A stretch of DNA of 64,000 nucleotides from Modicisalibacter xianhensis (GTDB lineage Bacteria; Pseudomonadota; Gammaproteobacteria; Pseudomonadales; Halomonadaceae): contig NZ_FOPY01000004.1 of the NCBI RefSeq assembly GCF_900113605.1, positions 186,001 to 250,000 of the forward strand, read 5' to 3'. The notes below the pieces were generated by a model. That model made no database searches and had not been told where the DNA came from. It saw only the letters and a list, made by a program, of their open reading frames with translations. Position numbers and translations under genes: made by a program. This document shows, piece by piece, positions 56,633-64,000 of this stretch. The number at the start of each line of letters is the position of its first letter. The first letter of the stretch is position 1.

Positions 56633-57103
56633 ATGACCGATTATGCCTTGTTGACCCGCCAACTTGATGCCCTGCTAGATACCCGCGACTGGCTGACCAA
56701 TGCTGCCCAGACCTGCGCGTTCCTCATGCAGGAACTCGACGACCTGAACTGGGCCGGCTTCTATCTGTACCGCCAGCCCGAAACCCTGGTACTCGGCCCG
56801 TTCCAGGGCAAGCCGGCCTGCAATCCCATTCCTTTCAGCAAGGGTGTCTGCGGAGCTGCAGCTCGCTCACGTCAGACTCAGCGCGTCGAGGACGTACATG
56901 CCGTGGCCGACCACATCGCTTGCGATACCGCGTCACGCTCGGAACTGGTCGTCCCTATCATGGTCGACGATAGCGTCTGGGGTGTGCTCGATCTGGACAG
57001 CCCACGCCTGGCCCGCTTCAGCGAAGCGGACAGGCAAGGCATCGAGCGGTTGGTCGAGGTCTTCATCAAGGCCAGCGAACTTTCTCCACTGGCCGACGGA
57101 TAA
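56633..57103 (+). CDS. Free methionine-(R)-sulfoxide reductase (GAF domain, YebR/fRMsr)
   Basis: A 156-aa single GAF domain. WAGFYLYRQPETLVLGPFQGKPACNPIPFSKGVCG and VEDVHAVADHIACDTASRSELVVPI carry the three conserved cysteines, Cys63, Cys73 and Cys97, of the fRMsr family. These enzymes reduce free L-methionine-(R)-sulfoxide with thioredoxin. The second ATG (56633) is preferred because GAGGA lies 7 nt before it. Lying just after metNIQ it suggests import and repair of oxidised methionine, although a terminator separates them. Confidence 0.9.
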   Translation: MTDYALLTRQLDALLDTRDWLTNAAQTCAFLMQELDDLNWAGFYLYRQPETLVLGPFQGKPACNPIPFSKGVCGAAARSRQTQRVEDVHAVADHIACDTASRSELVVPIMVDDSVWGVLDLDSPRLARFSEADRQGIERLVEVFIKASELSPLADG

Positions 57104-57112
57104 GCGACCTGA

Positions 57113-57145
57113 AACGAAAATGCCCCGAGGAAAAACCTCGGGGCA
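57113..57145 (-). terminator. Terminator of the tRNA-Val pair
   Basis: TGCCCCGAGG and CCTCGGGGCA form a 10-bp stem with loop AAAAA; on the minus strand it is followed by TTTTCGTTTC. It lies just after the 3' end of the tRNA genes and also faces the reductase gene. Confidence 0.7.
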
Positions 57146-57151
57146 TGAATC

Positions 57152-57228
57152 TGGTAGGACCAAGCGGATTTGAACCGCTGACCTCCACGATGTCAACGTG
57201 GCGCTCTAACCAACTGAGCTATGGTCCT
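57152..57228 (-). tRNA. tRNA-Val (GAC)
   Basis: A 77-nt tRNA read on the minus strand. The acceptor stem is AGGACCA/TGGTCCT with discriminator A and an encoded CCA, the T-loop is GGTTCAAATCC, and the anticodon loop TTGACAT is flanked by CCACG/CGTGG, giving anticodon GAC. It is the second of two almost identical copies in transcription order. Confidence 0.95.
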
Positions 57229-57245
57229 GCAATGTGACGACCTGC

Positions 57246-57322
57246 TGGTAGGACCGAGCGGATTTGAACCGCTGACCTCCACGATGTCAACGTGGCGCTC
57301 TAACCAACTGAGCTACGGTCCT
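57246..57322 (-). tRNA. tRNA-Val (GAC)
   Basis: A near-identical copy of the neighbouring tRNA. The only differences I see are a G-C pair instead of A-U at the base of the acceptor stem (AGGACCG/CGGTCCT). The CCA end is encoded. The two genes are 17 bp apart and probably co-transcribed. Confidence 0.95.
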
Positions 57323-57557
57323 TCAGGCGCTTTCCGCGATCACCTCGCGGCAACGGATGCGTATTCTACGCAATTTCTTGCAGATTGCAAGCTTGCGCAC
57401 GAAAAAACGTGGATGATCAAGCAAGTGAGCCGCCTCCTCGTTACTCGATGGCAACGGAGAGATGCTTGAACGTAAAACGAATGGCACCATGAACAAGAAT
57501 ATGGCGACACACTGGACAGTGTCGTCTCGTTTCGCCTTGGCCAGGAGGCACATTGCA

Positions 57558-58628
57558 ATGCTCGATATCGGACTGGGCATCATCGCCGCAGGACTACTGA
57601 TCGCGACACTCGTCCCCTTCCTCCACATTCGCTACTGGTGGGTCCGCGGTTTCGATTTCCCTCGCCTGCAACTCGCGTCGCTGGCCGTGATCGTTGGCGC
57701 CGCCCACTGGTTCTGGGGCACGGCCGACTGGCGCTGGTGGTCGATCGCTGCCTGCATAGCGGTAGCCGTCATCCAGGCGGCGCACATTCTGCCCTGGACT
57801 CCGCTGTGGCCCAAGCCGGTAAGGACAGCGACCAGCAACCGGGAGATGCGTTACCTTACGCTGATGGTATCCAATGTGCTGACCCCCAACCGCAACGCCC
57901 AGGGCCTGCTCGAACAGATTCATGAGCACCAGCCGGAGGTCGTGCTGACGCTGGAATCCGACGAGTGGTGGGGTGAGCAGCTCGAAGCCTCACTCGGTGA
58001 AGAATGGCCACATAGCGTACGCATCCCTCTCGATAACCTCTACGGCATGCATCTCTACTCCCGGATTCCGCTAGAAGAGACCGAGGTCAAGTGGTTGATC
58101 CAGAGCGATATTCCATCGATCCACACCTGGCTGCGGATGCCCTGCGGTGCCCGGATTCGTTTTCACGCCTTGCATCCTCGCCCTCCTGCCCCCAGCGAGA
58201 GCGAGCAATCGCTATGGCGCGACGCCGAGCTGCTTCTGGTCGGCAAGGGAATCCACCGTCATGAACAGCCCACACTACTGGCAGGCGATCTCAATGATGT
58301 CGCCTGGTCACGTACTACGCGGCGTTTCTGCCGGGTTAGCGGCATGCTCGATCCACGTCGAGGCCGGGGCATGTTCAGCACCTTCCACGCCAGCTACCCA
58401 TTGATACGCTGGCCGCTGGATCACATCTTCATCAGCGAACACTTCACTCTGGTCAACATGCAGCGCCTGAAAGCCTTCGGCTCGGATCACTTTCCAATCA
58501 TTGCCACGTTGTGCTATCGCCCGGCACGCGCCGACGAGAACGAGACGCCCGAGGCCGACCGCCAAGAACGCCGGGAAGCTGCAGAGACGATCGACAAGGC
58601 GCGCAAGGAAGGCGATGGCGAGGCCTGA
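57558..58628 (+). CDS. Membrane-anchored endonuclease/exonuclease/phosphatase (EEP) family protein
   Basis: A 356-aa protein with three hydrophobic segments at the N-terminus (MLDIGLGIIAAGLLIATLVPFLH...) and a C-terminal EEP domain (VSNVLTPNRNAQGLLEQI, VVLTLESDEWW, TLLAGDLNDVAWSRTTRRF, FGSDHFPIIATL), with the Asp-Asn-His metal/catalytic set. The frame is open from 57462, but AGGAGG lies 9 nt before ATG 57558, which also starts the first membrane helix. Phosphodiesterase or nuclease activity is likely; the substrate is unknown. Confidence 0.83.
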   Translation: MLDIGLGIIAAGLLIATLVPFLHIRYWWVRGFDFPRLQLASLAVIVGAAHWFWGTADWRWWSIAACIAVAVIQAAHILPWTPLWPKPVRTATSNREMRYLTLMVSNVLTPNRNAQGLLEQIHEHQPEVVLTLESDEWWGEQLEASLGEEWPHSVRIPLDNLYGMHLYSRIPLEETEVKWLIQSDIPSIHTWLRMPCGARIRFHALHPRPPAPSESEQSLWRDAELLLVGKGIHRHEQPTLLAGDLNDVAWSRTTRRFCRVSGMLDPRRGRGMFSTFHASYPLIRWPLDHIFISEHFTLVNMQRLKAFGSDHFPIIATLCYRPARADENETPEADRQERREAAETIDKARKEGDGEA

Positions 58629-58653
58629 GCCCCGCCATCGACAGGAGGGAGAA

Positions 58654-60033
58654 CTACTCGGGAATGCCTCCCCGGGTGAGCTGGGCCGGATCTAGCAGGC
58701 GTTCGAGCTCTTCCCGGCTGAGGTCGGTTTCCTCTTCGGCTACATCCACGATTGGCCGCCCGGCCTGGTAGGCTTTCTTGGCAACGGCTGCCGCCGCATT
58801 GTAACCGATGACCGAATTCAGGGCCGTGACCAGGATCGGATTGCGCGACAGCGGCGCGTCGATATTGTCGCGGCGCACCTTGAAGGTGGCGATGGCGCGA
58901 TCGGCCAGCAAGCGACTGGTATTGGTCAGCAGCGTGATCGAGGTCAGTAGATTGTTGGCAACCAGCGGCAACATCACGTTGAGCTGGAAATTGCCGCTCT
59001 GCCCAGCCACGGTCACGGCACTGTCGAGCCCGATGACCTGCGCGGCAACCTGGGCGGCCGACTCTGGAATCACTGGGTTGACCTTGCCGGGCATGATCGA
59101 ACTCCCCGGTTGCAAGGCTTCAAGCTCGATCTCGCCCAGGCCGGCCAGCGGCCCCGAGTTCATCCAGCGCAGGTCATTGCTGATCTTCATCACGGCGCAG
59201 GCATAGGTGCGCAAATGGCCGGACAATTCGACGGCGGCGTCCTGAGAGCCCAGGCTGGCAAAGAAACTGTCGTTGGGCCGCAGTTCGAGCCCGGTCTGGG
59301 TCGCCAGCGCCCTGGCCATGCGTTCGGCGAATTCGGGATGCGCGTTGATGCCGGTACCGACCGCCGTCCCCCCCTGCGCCAGCCGCCCCAGGCGCTGCTG
59401 CCCGTCCTTCAGGCGCTCGATGGCCTGACCCACCTGGCTCGACCAGGCCCCTAGCTCCTGGCTCATGCGCACCGGCATGGCATCCATCAGGTGGGTGCGT
59501 CCGGTCTTGACGACGTCGTCGAGTTCGCCGGCCTTGCGCTCGATGGTCGCCTTCAGATATTCCATGGCCGGCAGCAGGCGCTCCTTGACCTCCAATGCAG
59601 CGGCTAGATGAATGGCAGTGGGAATCACGTCGTTGCTCGACTGCCCCATGTTGACGTGATCGTTGGGACCGACTTCCGCCCCCTCCTGCGATGCCAGGTG
59701 CGCGATCACCTCGTTGACATTCATGTTGCTGGACGTCCCCGAGCCGGTCTGAAACACATCGATGGGAAACTGGTCGACATGCTGCCCATCCACCAGTTGT
59801 CGAGCGGCATCGACGATGGCCGTTGCCCGTGCGTCGTCCAGCAGTCCAAGATCGCGGTTGACCTCGGCAGCCGCCAGCTTGATACGGGCAATGGCTCGGA
59901 TGAAGGCTGCCGGCATCGGCTGCCCGCTGACCGGAAAATTATTGACGGCACGCTGGGTCTGGGCCCCGTAAAGCGCCTTGGCGGGGACTTCCAGTTCACC
60001 CATGCTGTCGCGTTCGATTCGTGTGTCGCTCAT
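58654..60033 (-). CDS. fumC: Class II fumarate hydratase FumC
   Basis: Oxygen-stable, iron-free fumarase of the TCA cycle. The 459-aa protein has RIERDSMGELEVPAKALYGAQTQRAVNNFP, FQTGSGTSSNMNVNEVIA, TGRTHLMDAMPVRMSQE and the signature GSSIMPGKVNPVIPE with the catalytic Ser. GGAG lies 6 nt before the ATG. It stands alone, convergent with the EEP-family gene (26 bp between stops). Stress- or iron-limitation regulation is typical of fumC but cannot be read here. Confidence 0.96.
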   Translation of the reverse strand: MSDTRIERDSMGELEVPAKALYGAQTQRAVNNFPVSGQPMPAAFIRAIARIKLAAAEVNRDLGLLDDARATAIVDAARQLVDGQHVDQFPIDVFQTGSGTSSNMNVNEVIAHLASQEGAEVGPNDHVNMGQSSNDVIPTAIHLAAALEVKERLLPAMEYLKATIERKAGELDDVVKTGRTHLMDAMPVRMSQELGAWSSQVGQAIERLKDGQQRLGRLAQGGTAVGTGINAHPEFAERMARALATQTGLELRPNDSFFASLGSQDAAVELSGHLRTYACAVMKISNDLRWMNSGPLAGLGEIELEALQPGSSIMPGKVNPVIPESAAQVAAQVIGLDSAVTVAGQSGNFQLNVMLPLVANNLLTSITLLTNTSRLLADRAIATFKVRRDNIDAPLSRNPILVTALNSVIGYNAAAAVAKKAYQAGRPIVDVAEEETDLSREELERLLDPAQLTRGGIPE

Positions 60034-60241
60034 AGCACTCTCCTATCCTTCATGATCAGCGGTTGGCCGAGGAGAACTGCGTAACCCCCAGCATCGTCAC
60101 CCTCTTGTTTCGCGACGCCGCTTGCAAGCGGGCCCAACGCATCGCAACCATAGCGTTGGCTTATCGGTTGCCGTTTCGACCAGTCTTTGTAGACTGCTTC
60201 AGAAGATAGCCCCCGTGCCACAAGCCACAAGGAAACGTGTC

Positions 60242-60775
60242 ATGAAACGATGGATTTCCGTTGCCCTGATTGGCAGCTTGCTTGCCGGATGCCAATTCAT
60301 CGGCACCGATCGAGGCGATACCGCCCCGCCTGAAATCGAGGACCTCGGCGCGCCGGCCCCCGGTGTTCCCGAGCGTGCCGAACGCCAGGTAGCCTTTCCC
60401 GAAGGTGAATACGCCAAGTTAGAAAAAAATGGCAACGCGGTGCTCACCGGTCAACTTTTCGTCACGACGCCGTCGGGCCAGACGGTCTATGGCGCGAACG
60501 AAACCGTCTCGGTAGCGCCGGCAACGACTTATACGGCCGAGGCCGCCGAAGCCGCACTGGCCGGCAAGGTACTGGAAAAACAGGACCCCCGCGCCCAGGA
60601 ATACACGCATTACGCCAAGACCGACGATCGAGGTTACTTCAAGGTGACGGGGTTACCCTCGGGCGTCTTCTACGTTGGCGGCCGGGTCAGTGTTCCCGGA
60701 GGCAAGCGCTATGTCATTATCGACCAGGTCCGCCTGAGCTCGGGAGAGACGGCCAAGATTACTCTCGATCGCTGA
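60242..60775 (+). CDS. Hypothetical lipoprotein with carboxypeptidase-regulatory-like domain
   Basis: A 177-aa lipoprotein: MKRWISVALIGSLLAGCQF with lipobox LAGC (Cys17) and a Pro/Ala/Glu-rich tether. The C-terminal part shows a beta-sandwich pattern (DDRGYFKVTGLPSGVFYVGGRVSVPGGKRYVIIDQVRLSSGETAKITL), like a carboxypeptidase-regulatory or Ig-type fold. AAGGA lies 8 nt before the ATG. Function unknown. Its 3' end overlaps the convergent hydrolase gene by 17 nt. Confidence 0.75.
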   Translation: MKRWISVALIGSLLAGCQFIGTDRGDTAPPEIEDLGAPAPGVPERAERQVAFPEGEYAKLEKNGNAVLTGQLFVTTPSGQTVYGANETVSVAPATTYTAEAAEAALAGKVLEKQDPRAQEYTHYAKTDDRGYFKVTGLPSGVFYVGGRVSVPGGKRYVIIDQVRLSSGETAKITLDR

Positions 60776-61733
60776 CGCGATCATGGCTTGTCACCGCCTC
60801 AGCCACATGGCGAACCAACTCGGCACAAGCCTCGGGGCGCGTGATAGGAAGCATGTGTCCCTCGCCAGGGAGTCGCTTCAGTGCAGTCACGGAGACGATC
60901 CCCGCCAGCGATATGCCGTGCCGTTCGGGGTCCAGCAAATTGTCTGCTTCACCGACAAGCACCCCGATCGGCATGTTCAATTCCGAATAGCGCTCGAACA
61001 TGGCCGGCATCGGATCGTTGAGCTGGCTCAACTCGAGACTCAATGTCGAAAAGGACGCCGGACGCAACCCCAGCAAGGCGCCTCCACGATGGGCAAAATC
61101 TCTTGGTGGGGTCTGCGGGGCGAATATGCGACGTAAGGTACGTCGCGCGGACAAGATTGACAGCGGTATGCCAAAGGTCGAGGCCACGGCCTTGCGTAGC
61201 CATGCCGAACGAATGGCGATCATGCGAAACGCACCGGGAATGGGCTGCACCCGAATGAGAGGCGCCAGCAATACCAGTCCACCGACGAGCTCGGGATAGT
61301 CGAGCGCGATACGCAAGGCCAATGCGCCCCCCAGGGAATGACCCACCAGCAGTGGGCGCTCCAGCCGCTCCTCCCGAATAAGCTCCGCAATGCAACGGGC
61401 CTGGAACGCCAGATCCGCGGTTTCCTCATTTCGCCACGCCGAATACCCCATACCGGGACGATCCACCGCCAAGACACGGAAACCCTCGAGTCGCTCGACC
61501 AGCGCGTAGGTAAAATGATTGAGCTGTCCGCCCAAGCCATGGAGCAAGATCACGGGCGTCCCTTCGCCCTGCTCGACGACATGCAGGCGCACGGAAGGCA
61601 AGTCGACATACCGGCCCTGCGCAGGTACCTCCCCCTCTACCCGACGCGCAACCCATCGGGTCAGCCCCCACGACACCAGCGCCAGGAGCATTAAAATGAC
61701 GACGAAAAGCCCAATGACATCGAATAAAGGCAT
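60759..61733 (-). CDS. Membrane-anchored alpha/beta hydrolase
   Basis: A 324-aa protein with one N-terminal membrane helix (LFDVIGLFVVILMLLALVSWGLTRW) and an alpha/beta-hydrolase domain. The oxyanion HGLGG is preceded by VILL, the nucleophile is in VGHSLGGALAL, the acid is in the VGEADNLLDPE region, and the His is in LPGEGHMLP. The ATG at 61733 has AAGG 7 nt upstream, whereas the ATG at 61757 has none. Esterase or lipase activity is likely but the substrate is unknown. It overlaps the convergent lipoprotein gene. Confidence 0.85.
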   Translation of the reverse strand: MPLFDVIGLFVVILMLLALVSWGLTRWVARRVEGEVPAQGRYVDLPSVRLHVVEQGEGTPVILLHGLGGQLNHFTYALVERLEGFRVLAVDRPGMGYSAWRNEETADLAFQARCIAELIREERLERPLLVGHSLGGALALRIALDYPELVGGLVLLAPLIRVQPIPGAFRMIAIRSAWLRKAVASTFGIPLSILSARRTLRRIFAPQTPPRDFAHRGGALLGLRPASFSTLSLELSQLNDPMPAMFERYSELNMPIGVLVGEADNLLDPERHGISLAGIVSVTALKRLPGEGHMLPITRPEACAELVRHVAEAVTSHDRVSDRE

Positions 61734-61802
61734 GACGTACCCTTCGGGTGCAAACATGAGTTAACGAAACATCAGCATAGCCGGCGAGAAGAATCGAGGA
61801 TC

Positions 61803-62180
61803 ATGGCTTGGGACAGTTACAAGAGCGCGCCTCCCCGAGGCACCCGTCTGCTGGAATCACACCAATTGGAGGTTGACGGCGTCCACAGCCTCTCCGTGAC
61901 AAGCGACAATGGCACGTTTCCCGTCCTGCTGGTTAAGGCTCGGGAAGGCATTCACGCCTACGTCAATGCTTGCCCTCATCAATACCTGCCGCTGGATCAA
62001 CGCAGCGAGAACATTCTCAGCAGTGACGGTGAACTGATTCGTTGCTCCAATCATGACGCCGCGTTTCGTGTCAGTGACGGCGAAGGCGTAGAGGGCCTGG
62101 GGCTCGGCGATTGCCTTGATGCCATTCCGGTGCATGTCGACGATCAAGGCTGGATCGTGATCGGTGAAGCCAGCCCCTAG
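61803..62180 (+). CDS. Rieske [2Fe-2S] protein
   Basis: A 125-aa single Rieske domain: VNACPHQYLPLD and LIRCSNHDAAFRVSDG give the CxH...CxxH ligand set. There is no membrane anchor or signal peptide, so it is a soluble ferredoxin-like electron carrier. Small Rieske proteins often serve oxygenases, but no oxygenase lies in the same operon (hmgA is downstream and needs none). GAGGA is very close to the ATG. It is convergent with the carbonic-anhydrase-like gene. Confidence 0.85.
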   Translation: MAWDSYKSAPPRGTRLLESHQLEVDGVHSLSVTSDNGTFPVLLVKAREGIHAYVNACPHQYLPLDQRSENILSSDGELIRCSNHDAAFRVSDGEGVEGLGLGDCLDAIPVHVDDQGWIVIGEASP

Positions 62181-62192
62181 CTGGTACAGGAG

Positions 62193-62220
62193 CCGTGCCC
62201 TCCTTCAGCGAAGGGCACGG
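62193..62220. terminator. Hairpin between convergent genes
   Basis: CCGTGCCC and GGGCACGG form an 8-bp stem with a 12-nt loop, between the Rieske and carbonic-anhydrase-like genes. Confidence 0.55.
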
Positions 62221-62225
62221 GGCAC

Positions 62226-62750
62226 TCAATCGATACGCTCGAGTGTCGTTTTGTGCAGCGCGCCGCGAGCGACATAGCCTTGCGCATTCTGCTTCAACTT
62301 TTCGATAGCCTCAGGCGTCAGTTCCCGCACGACCTTAGCTGGCGCGCCCAGTATCAATGAGTTGTCAGGGTAATGCTTGCCCTCCGTGACCACGGCCCCC
62401 GCCCCGACCAGGCAATGCTTGCCGATGACGGCTCCATTCAGTATGACCGCCTGAATGCCGATCAAGGAACCATCGCCGATCGTGCAGCCGTGCAGCATGG
62501 CTTGATGCCCAATGGTCACGCCAGCGCCGATGATCAGTGGAAATCCCGGGTCGGTGTGCAGCACGGCCCCATCCTGAACGTTGCTCCCCTCGCCCACCTC
62601 GATGGGCTCGTTGTCTGCGCGCAGCACAGCCTGGTACCAGACGCTTGCCTGGCGCTTCAGCGTTACCTTGCCAATCACCGTCGCCGATTCCGCCACATAG
62701 GTTTCCTCGCCGATGGTGGGTGCCTGCTCATCCAGCTTGTAGATCGCCAT
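62226..62750 (-). CDS. Gamma-carbonic-anhydrase-like (YrdA/CaiE) hexapeptide protein
   Basis: A 174-aa left-handed beta-helix protein. Hexapeptide repeats run through ATVIGKVTLKRQASVWYQAVLRADNEPIEVGEGSNVQDGAVLHTDPGFPLIIGAGVTIGHQAMLHGCTIGDGSLIG. Three histidines (VLHTD, IGHQAMLHG) match the zinc ligands of gamma carbonic anhydrases, but activity varies among YrdA-like members. ATG at 62750 has AGG 4-5 nt upstream; six codons of open frame before it were excluded. Monocistronic. Confidence 0.88.
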   Translation of the reverse strand: MAIYKLDEQAPTIGEETYVAESATVIGKVTLKRQASVWYQAVLRADNEPIEVGEGSNVQDGAVLHTDPGFPLIIGAGVTIGHQAMLHGCTIGDGSLIGIQAVILNGAVIGKHCLVGAGAVVTEGKHYPDNSLILGAPAKVVRELTPEAIEKLKQNAQGYVARGALHKTTLERID

Positions 62751-62845
62751 TATCCCTGCCTTTTGCAATGCCGTGAATCTCCCTTCTTACCTTATCGTGA
62801 GTGTGTCACGACATACGGCTTTGGCCGGATAGCCCCGCCAATCGC

Positions 62846-62874
62846 TTGACGCCCTCGGCGGCGACACCTAGCAT
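62846..62874 (+). promoter_or_regulatory. Predicted promoter of hmgA
   Basis: TTGACG, a 17-bp spacer and TAGCAT, about 70-95 bp upstream of hmgA, with an operator-like palindrome just downstream. Confidence 0.6.
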
Positions 62875-62882
62875 GCGCATAT

Positions 62883-62898
62883 AGTTTCATTTGAAACT
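62883..62898. promoter_or_regulatory. Palindromic operator candidate of hmgA
   Basis: AGTTTCATTTGAAACT is a 16-bp dyad (two 7-bp arms, 2-bp centre) beginning 8 bp after the -10 element, in a position typical for repression. Confidence 0.6.
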
Positions 62899-62942
62899 TA
62901 ATACAGGCCAGTCAAGCTTCGCCTGCGATCCGAGGAATAACC

Positions 62943-64000
62943 ATGAACAACAACACTCAGGAATACCTGTGCGGTTTCCGCAATCACCACGCCACGGAAG
63001 CCCTGCCCGGCGCGCTTCCGGAAGGCCAGAACTCGCCCCAGCGCTGCCCCTACGGACTGTATGCCGAGCAGGTGACCGGCTCGGCCTTCACCGCGCCGCG
63101 TAGCCATAACCTGCGCAGCTGGCTCTACCGCATACGTCCCTCGGTGGCGCAAAGTGCGTACCGGCCCCTGCCCGCCGGGCTACTGGCCACGGCCCCCCCG
63201 CGCGAGCCGGCTGCCGACCCTAACCAGATGCGCTGGGATCCGCGCCCGCTGCCCGAGGCCCCCACCGATTTCATCGACGGGTTGTTGACGATCGCCGTCA
63301 ATGGCGATGCCGCCGCACAGACCGGCTGTGGCGTGCATATCTACGCCTTCAACCGCGACATGCACGAGCGCTTTTTTTACGACGCCGATGGCGAGTTGCT
63401 GATCGTGCCGCAGCAGGGCGCCATCACGCTGCGCACCGAGTTGGGAACCCTGAAAGTAGTTTCAGGTGAAATTTCCGTCATTCCGCGCGGCATCAAGTTT
63501 CAGGTCCACCTCGGTGAGAATACCGACGCCGCCCGCGGCTATGTCTGTGAAAACTACGGCAGCCCCTTCGAGCTACCCGGCCTGGGGCCGATCGGGGCCA
63601 ATGGCCTGGCCAACCCGCGCGACTTTCTGACCCCGGTGGCCGATTACGAGGACCTAACCGGCGAGTTCGAGCTCATCGCCAAGTTCTCGGGCCGGCTCTG
63701 GACCACCCGACTGGACCACTCGCCACTGGACGTGGTGGCCTGGCACGGCAACTACGCGCCTTACAAGTACGACCTGGCCCGTTTCAACACCATCAACACG
63801 GTCAGCTTCGATCACCCCGACCCCTCGATCTTCACCGTGCTGACCTCGGCGTCCGACACACCGGGCATGGCCAACATCGACTTCGTGATCTTTCCGCCAC
63901 GCTGGATGGTGGCCGAAGAGACCTTCCGTCCGCCTTACTTCCATCGAAACCTGATGAGCGAGTTCATGGGCCTGATCCATGGCGAATACGACGCTAAGGC
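62943..64000 (+). CDS. hmgA: Homogentisate 1,2-dioxygenase (partial, cut by window end)
   Basis: The first about 352 residues of HmgA, which opens the ring of homogentisate in tyrosine/phenylalanine catabolism. The sequence starts [33 protein letters not shown], has [11 protein letters not shown] and reaches [16 protein letters not shown]. His334 and Glu340 there match two of the three iron ligands (human His335 and Glu341), and the third lies beyond the window. GAGGA is 6 nt before the ATG. A promoter and an AGTTTCA-TGAAACT dyad lie upstream. No stop is reached. Confidence 0.95.
   Translation, partial: MNNNTQEYLCGFRNHHATEALPGALPEGQNSPQRCPYGLYAEQVTGSAFTAPRSHNLRSWLYRIRPSVAQSAYRPLPAGLLATAPPREPAADPNQMRWDPRPLPEAPTDFIDGLLTIAVNGDAAAQTGCGVHIYAFNRDMHERFFYDADGELLIVPQQGAITLRTELGTLKVVSGEISVIPRGIKFQVHLGENTDAARGYVCENYGSPFELPGLGPIGANGLANPRDFLTPVADYEDLTGEFELIAKFSGRLWTTRLDHSPLDVVAWHGNYAPYKYDLARFNTINTVSFDHPDPSIFTVLTSASDTPGMANIDFVIFPPRWMVAEETFRPPYFHRNLMSEFMGLIHGEYDAK

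Noticed and set aside
57152-57322. CRISPR-like direct repeat
   Set aside because: The repeated 77-nt units are two tRNA-Val genes.
1-64000. Insertion sequences, prophage genes, integrases, toxin-antitoxin pairs or att sites
   Set aside because: No transposase, integrase or phage motif and no long direct repeats were seen, including beside the tRNA genes.

Overview
The window reads as chromosome of a moderately halophilic gammaproteobacterium, most likely Halomonadaceae. The evidence is high GC, acidic proteins (the first porin has a long Asp/Glu stretch), a mtip-hpt-nagZ-psrA-lexA neighbourhood resembling that of Pseudomonas, and a GlpSTPQUV-type glycerol importer. It is dense housekeeping DNA. 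I see no transposase, phage gene, CRISPR array or rRNA.

Layout. 0-5 kb: a 1304-aa BTAD/AAA/TPR regulator, then a DUF1289 gene and miaE. 5-10 kb: acnB, two paralogous small porins and rraA. 10-18 kb: a membrane-bound glycerophosphodiesterase, ppsA with its divergent regulator ppsR, a MATE pump and a DJ-1 protein. 18-24 kb: a valine-catabolism operon (mmsB, 3-hydroxyisobutyryl-CoA hydrolase, enoyl-CoA hydratase, acyl-CoA dehydrogenase) divergent from a LiuR-like MerR regulator and an acyl-CoA synthetase, with a perfect palindrome between them. 24-30 kb: methylthioinosine phosphorylase, hpt, nagZ and psrA, divergent from lexA-dinB. 30-33.5 kb: an ECF-permease-like membrane protein, purU, an RNase J-type nuclease and a short AT-hook H-NS-like protein. 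33.6-38.5 kb: a molybdenum-cofactor operon (mobA-mobB-moeA-moaCD-moaE-moaA) containing a MoaC-MoaD fusion. 38.7-40.6 kb: a cupin regulator and a uracil permease. 40.7-48.5 kb: a complete glycerol uptake and oxidation operon (glpS-T-P-Q-U-V-D). 48.9-52.7 kb: base salvage (upp, ung, gpt, apt, NCS2 permease). 52.9-57.1 kb: ribE, then metNIQ behind a promoter, a SAM-II-type riboswitch and a terminator, then a free methionine-(R)-sulfoxide reductase. 57.2-64 kb: two tRNA-Val genes, an EEP-family membrane protein, fumC, a lipoprotein, a hydrolase, a Rieske protein, a gamma-carbonic-anhydrase-like protein and the start of hmgA, cut by the window edge.

How the genes work together. AcnB, FumC, PpsA and PpsR serve central carbon flow. 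Valine and glycerol breakdown feed it. MTIP and Hpt form consecutive salvage steps (methylthioinosine to hypoxanthine to IMP). The 50 kb region groups uracil, xanthine/guanine and adenine salvage. The methionine block joins import, S-adenosylmethionine sensing and repair of oxidised methionine.

The most interesting signals are the SAM-II riboswitch/attenuator before metN, the complementary degeneracy of the two glycerol-importer ATPases, the MoaC-MoaD fusion, a 19-bp hairpin that buries the MATE ribosome-binding site, and the H-NS-like protein ending in an AT-hook.
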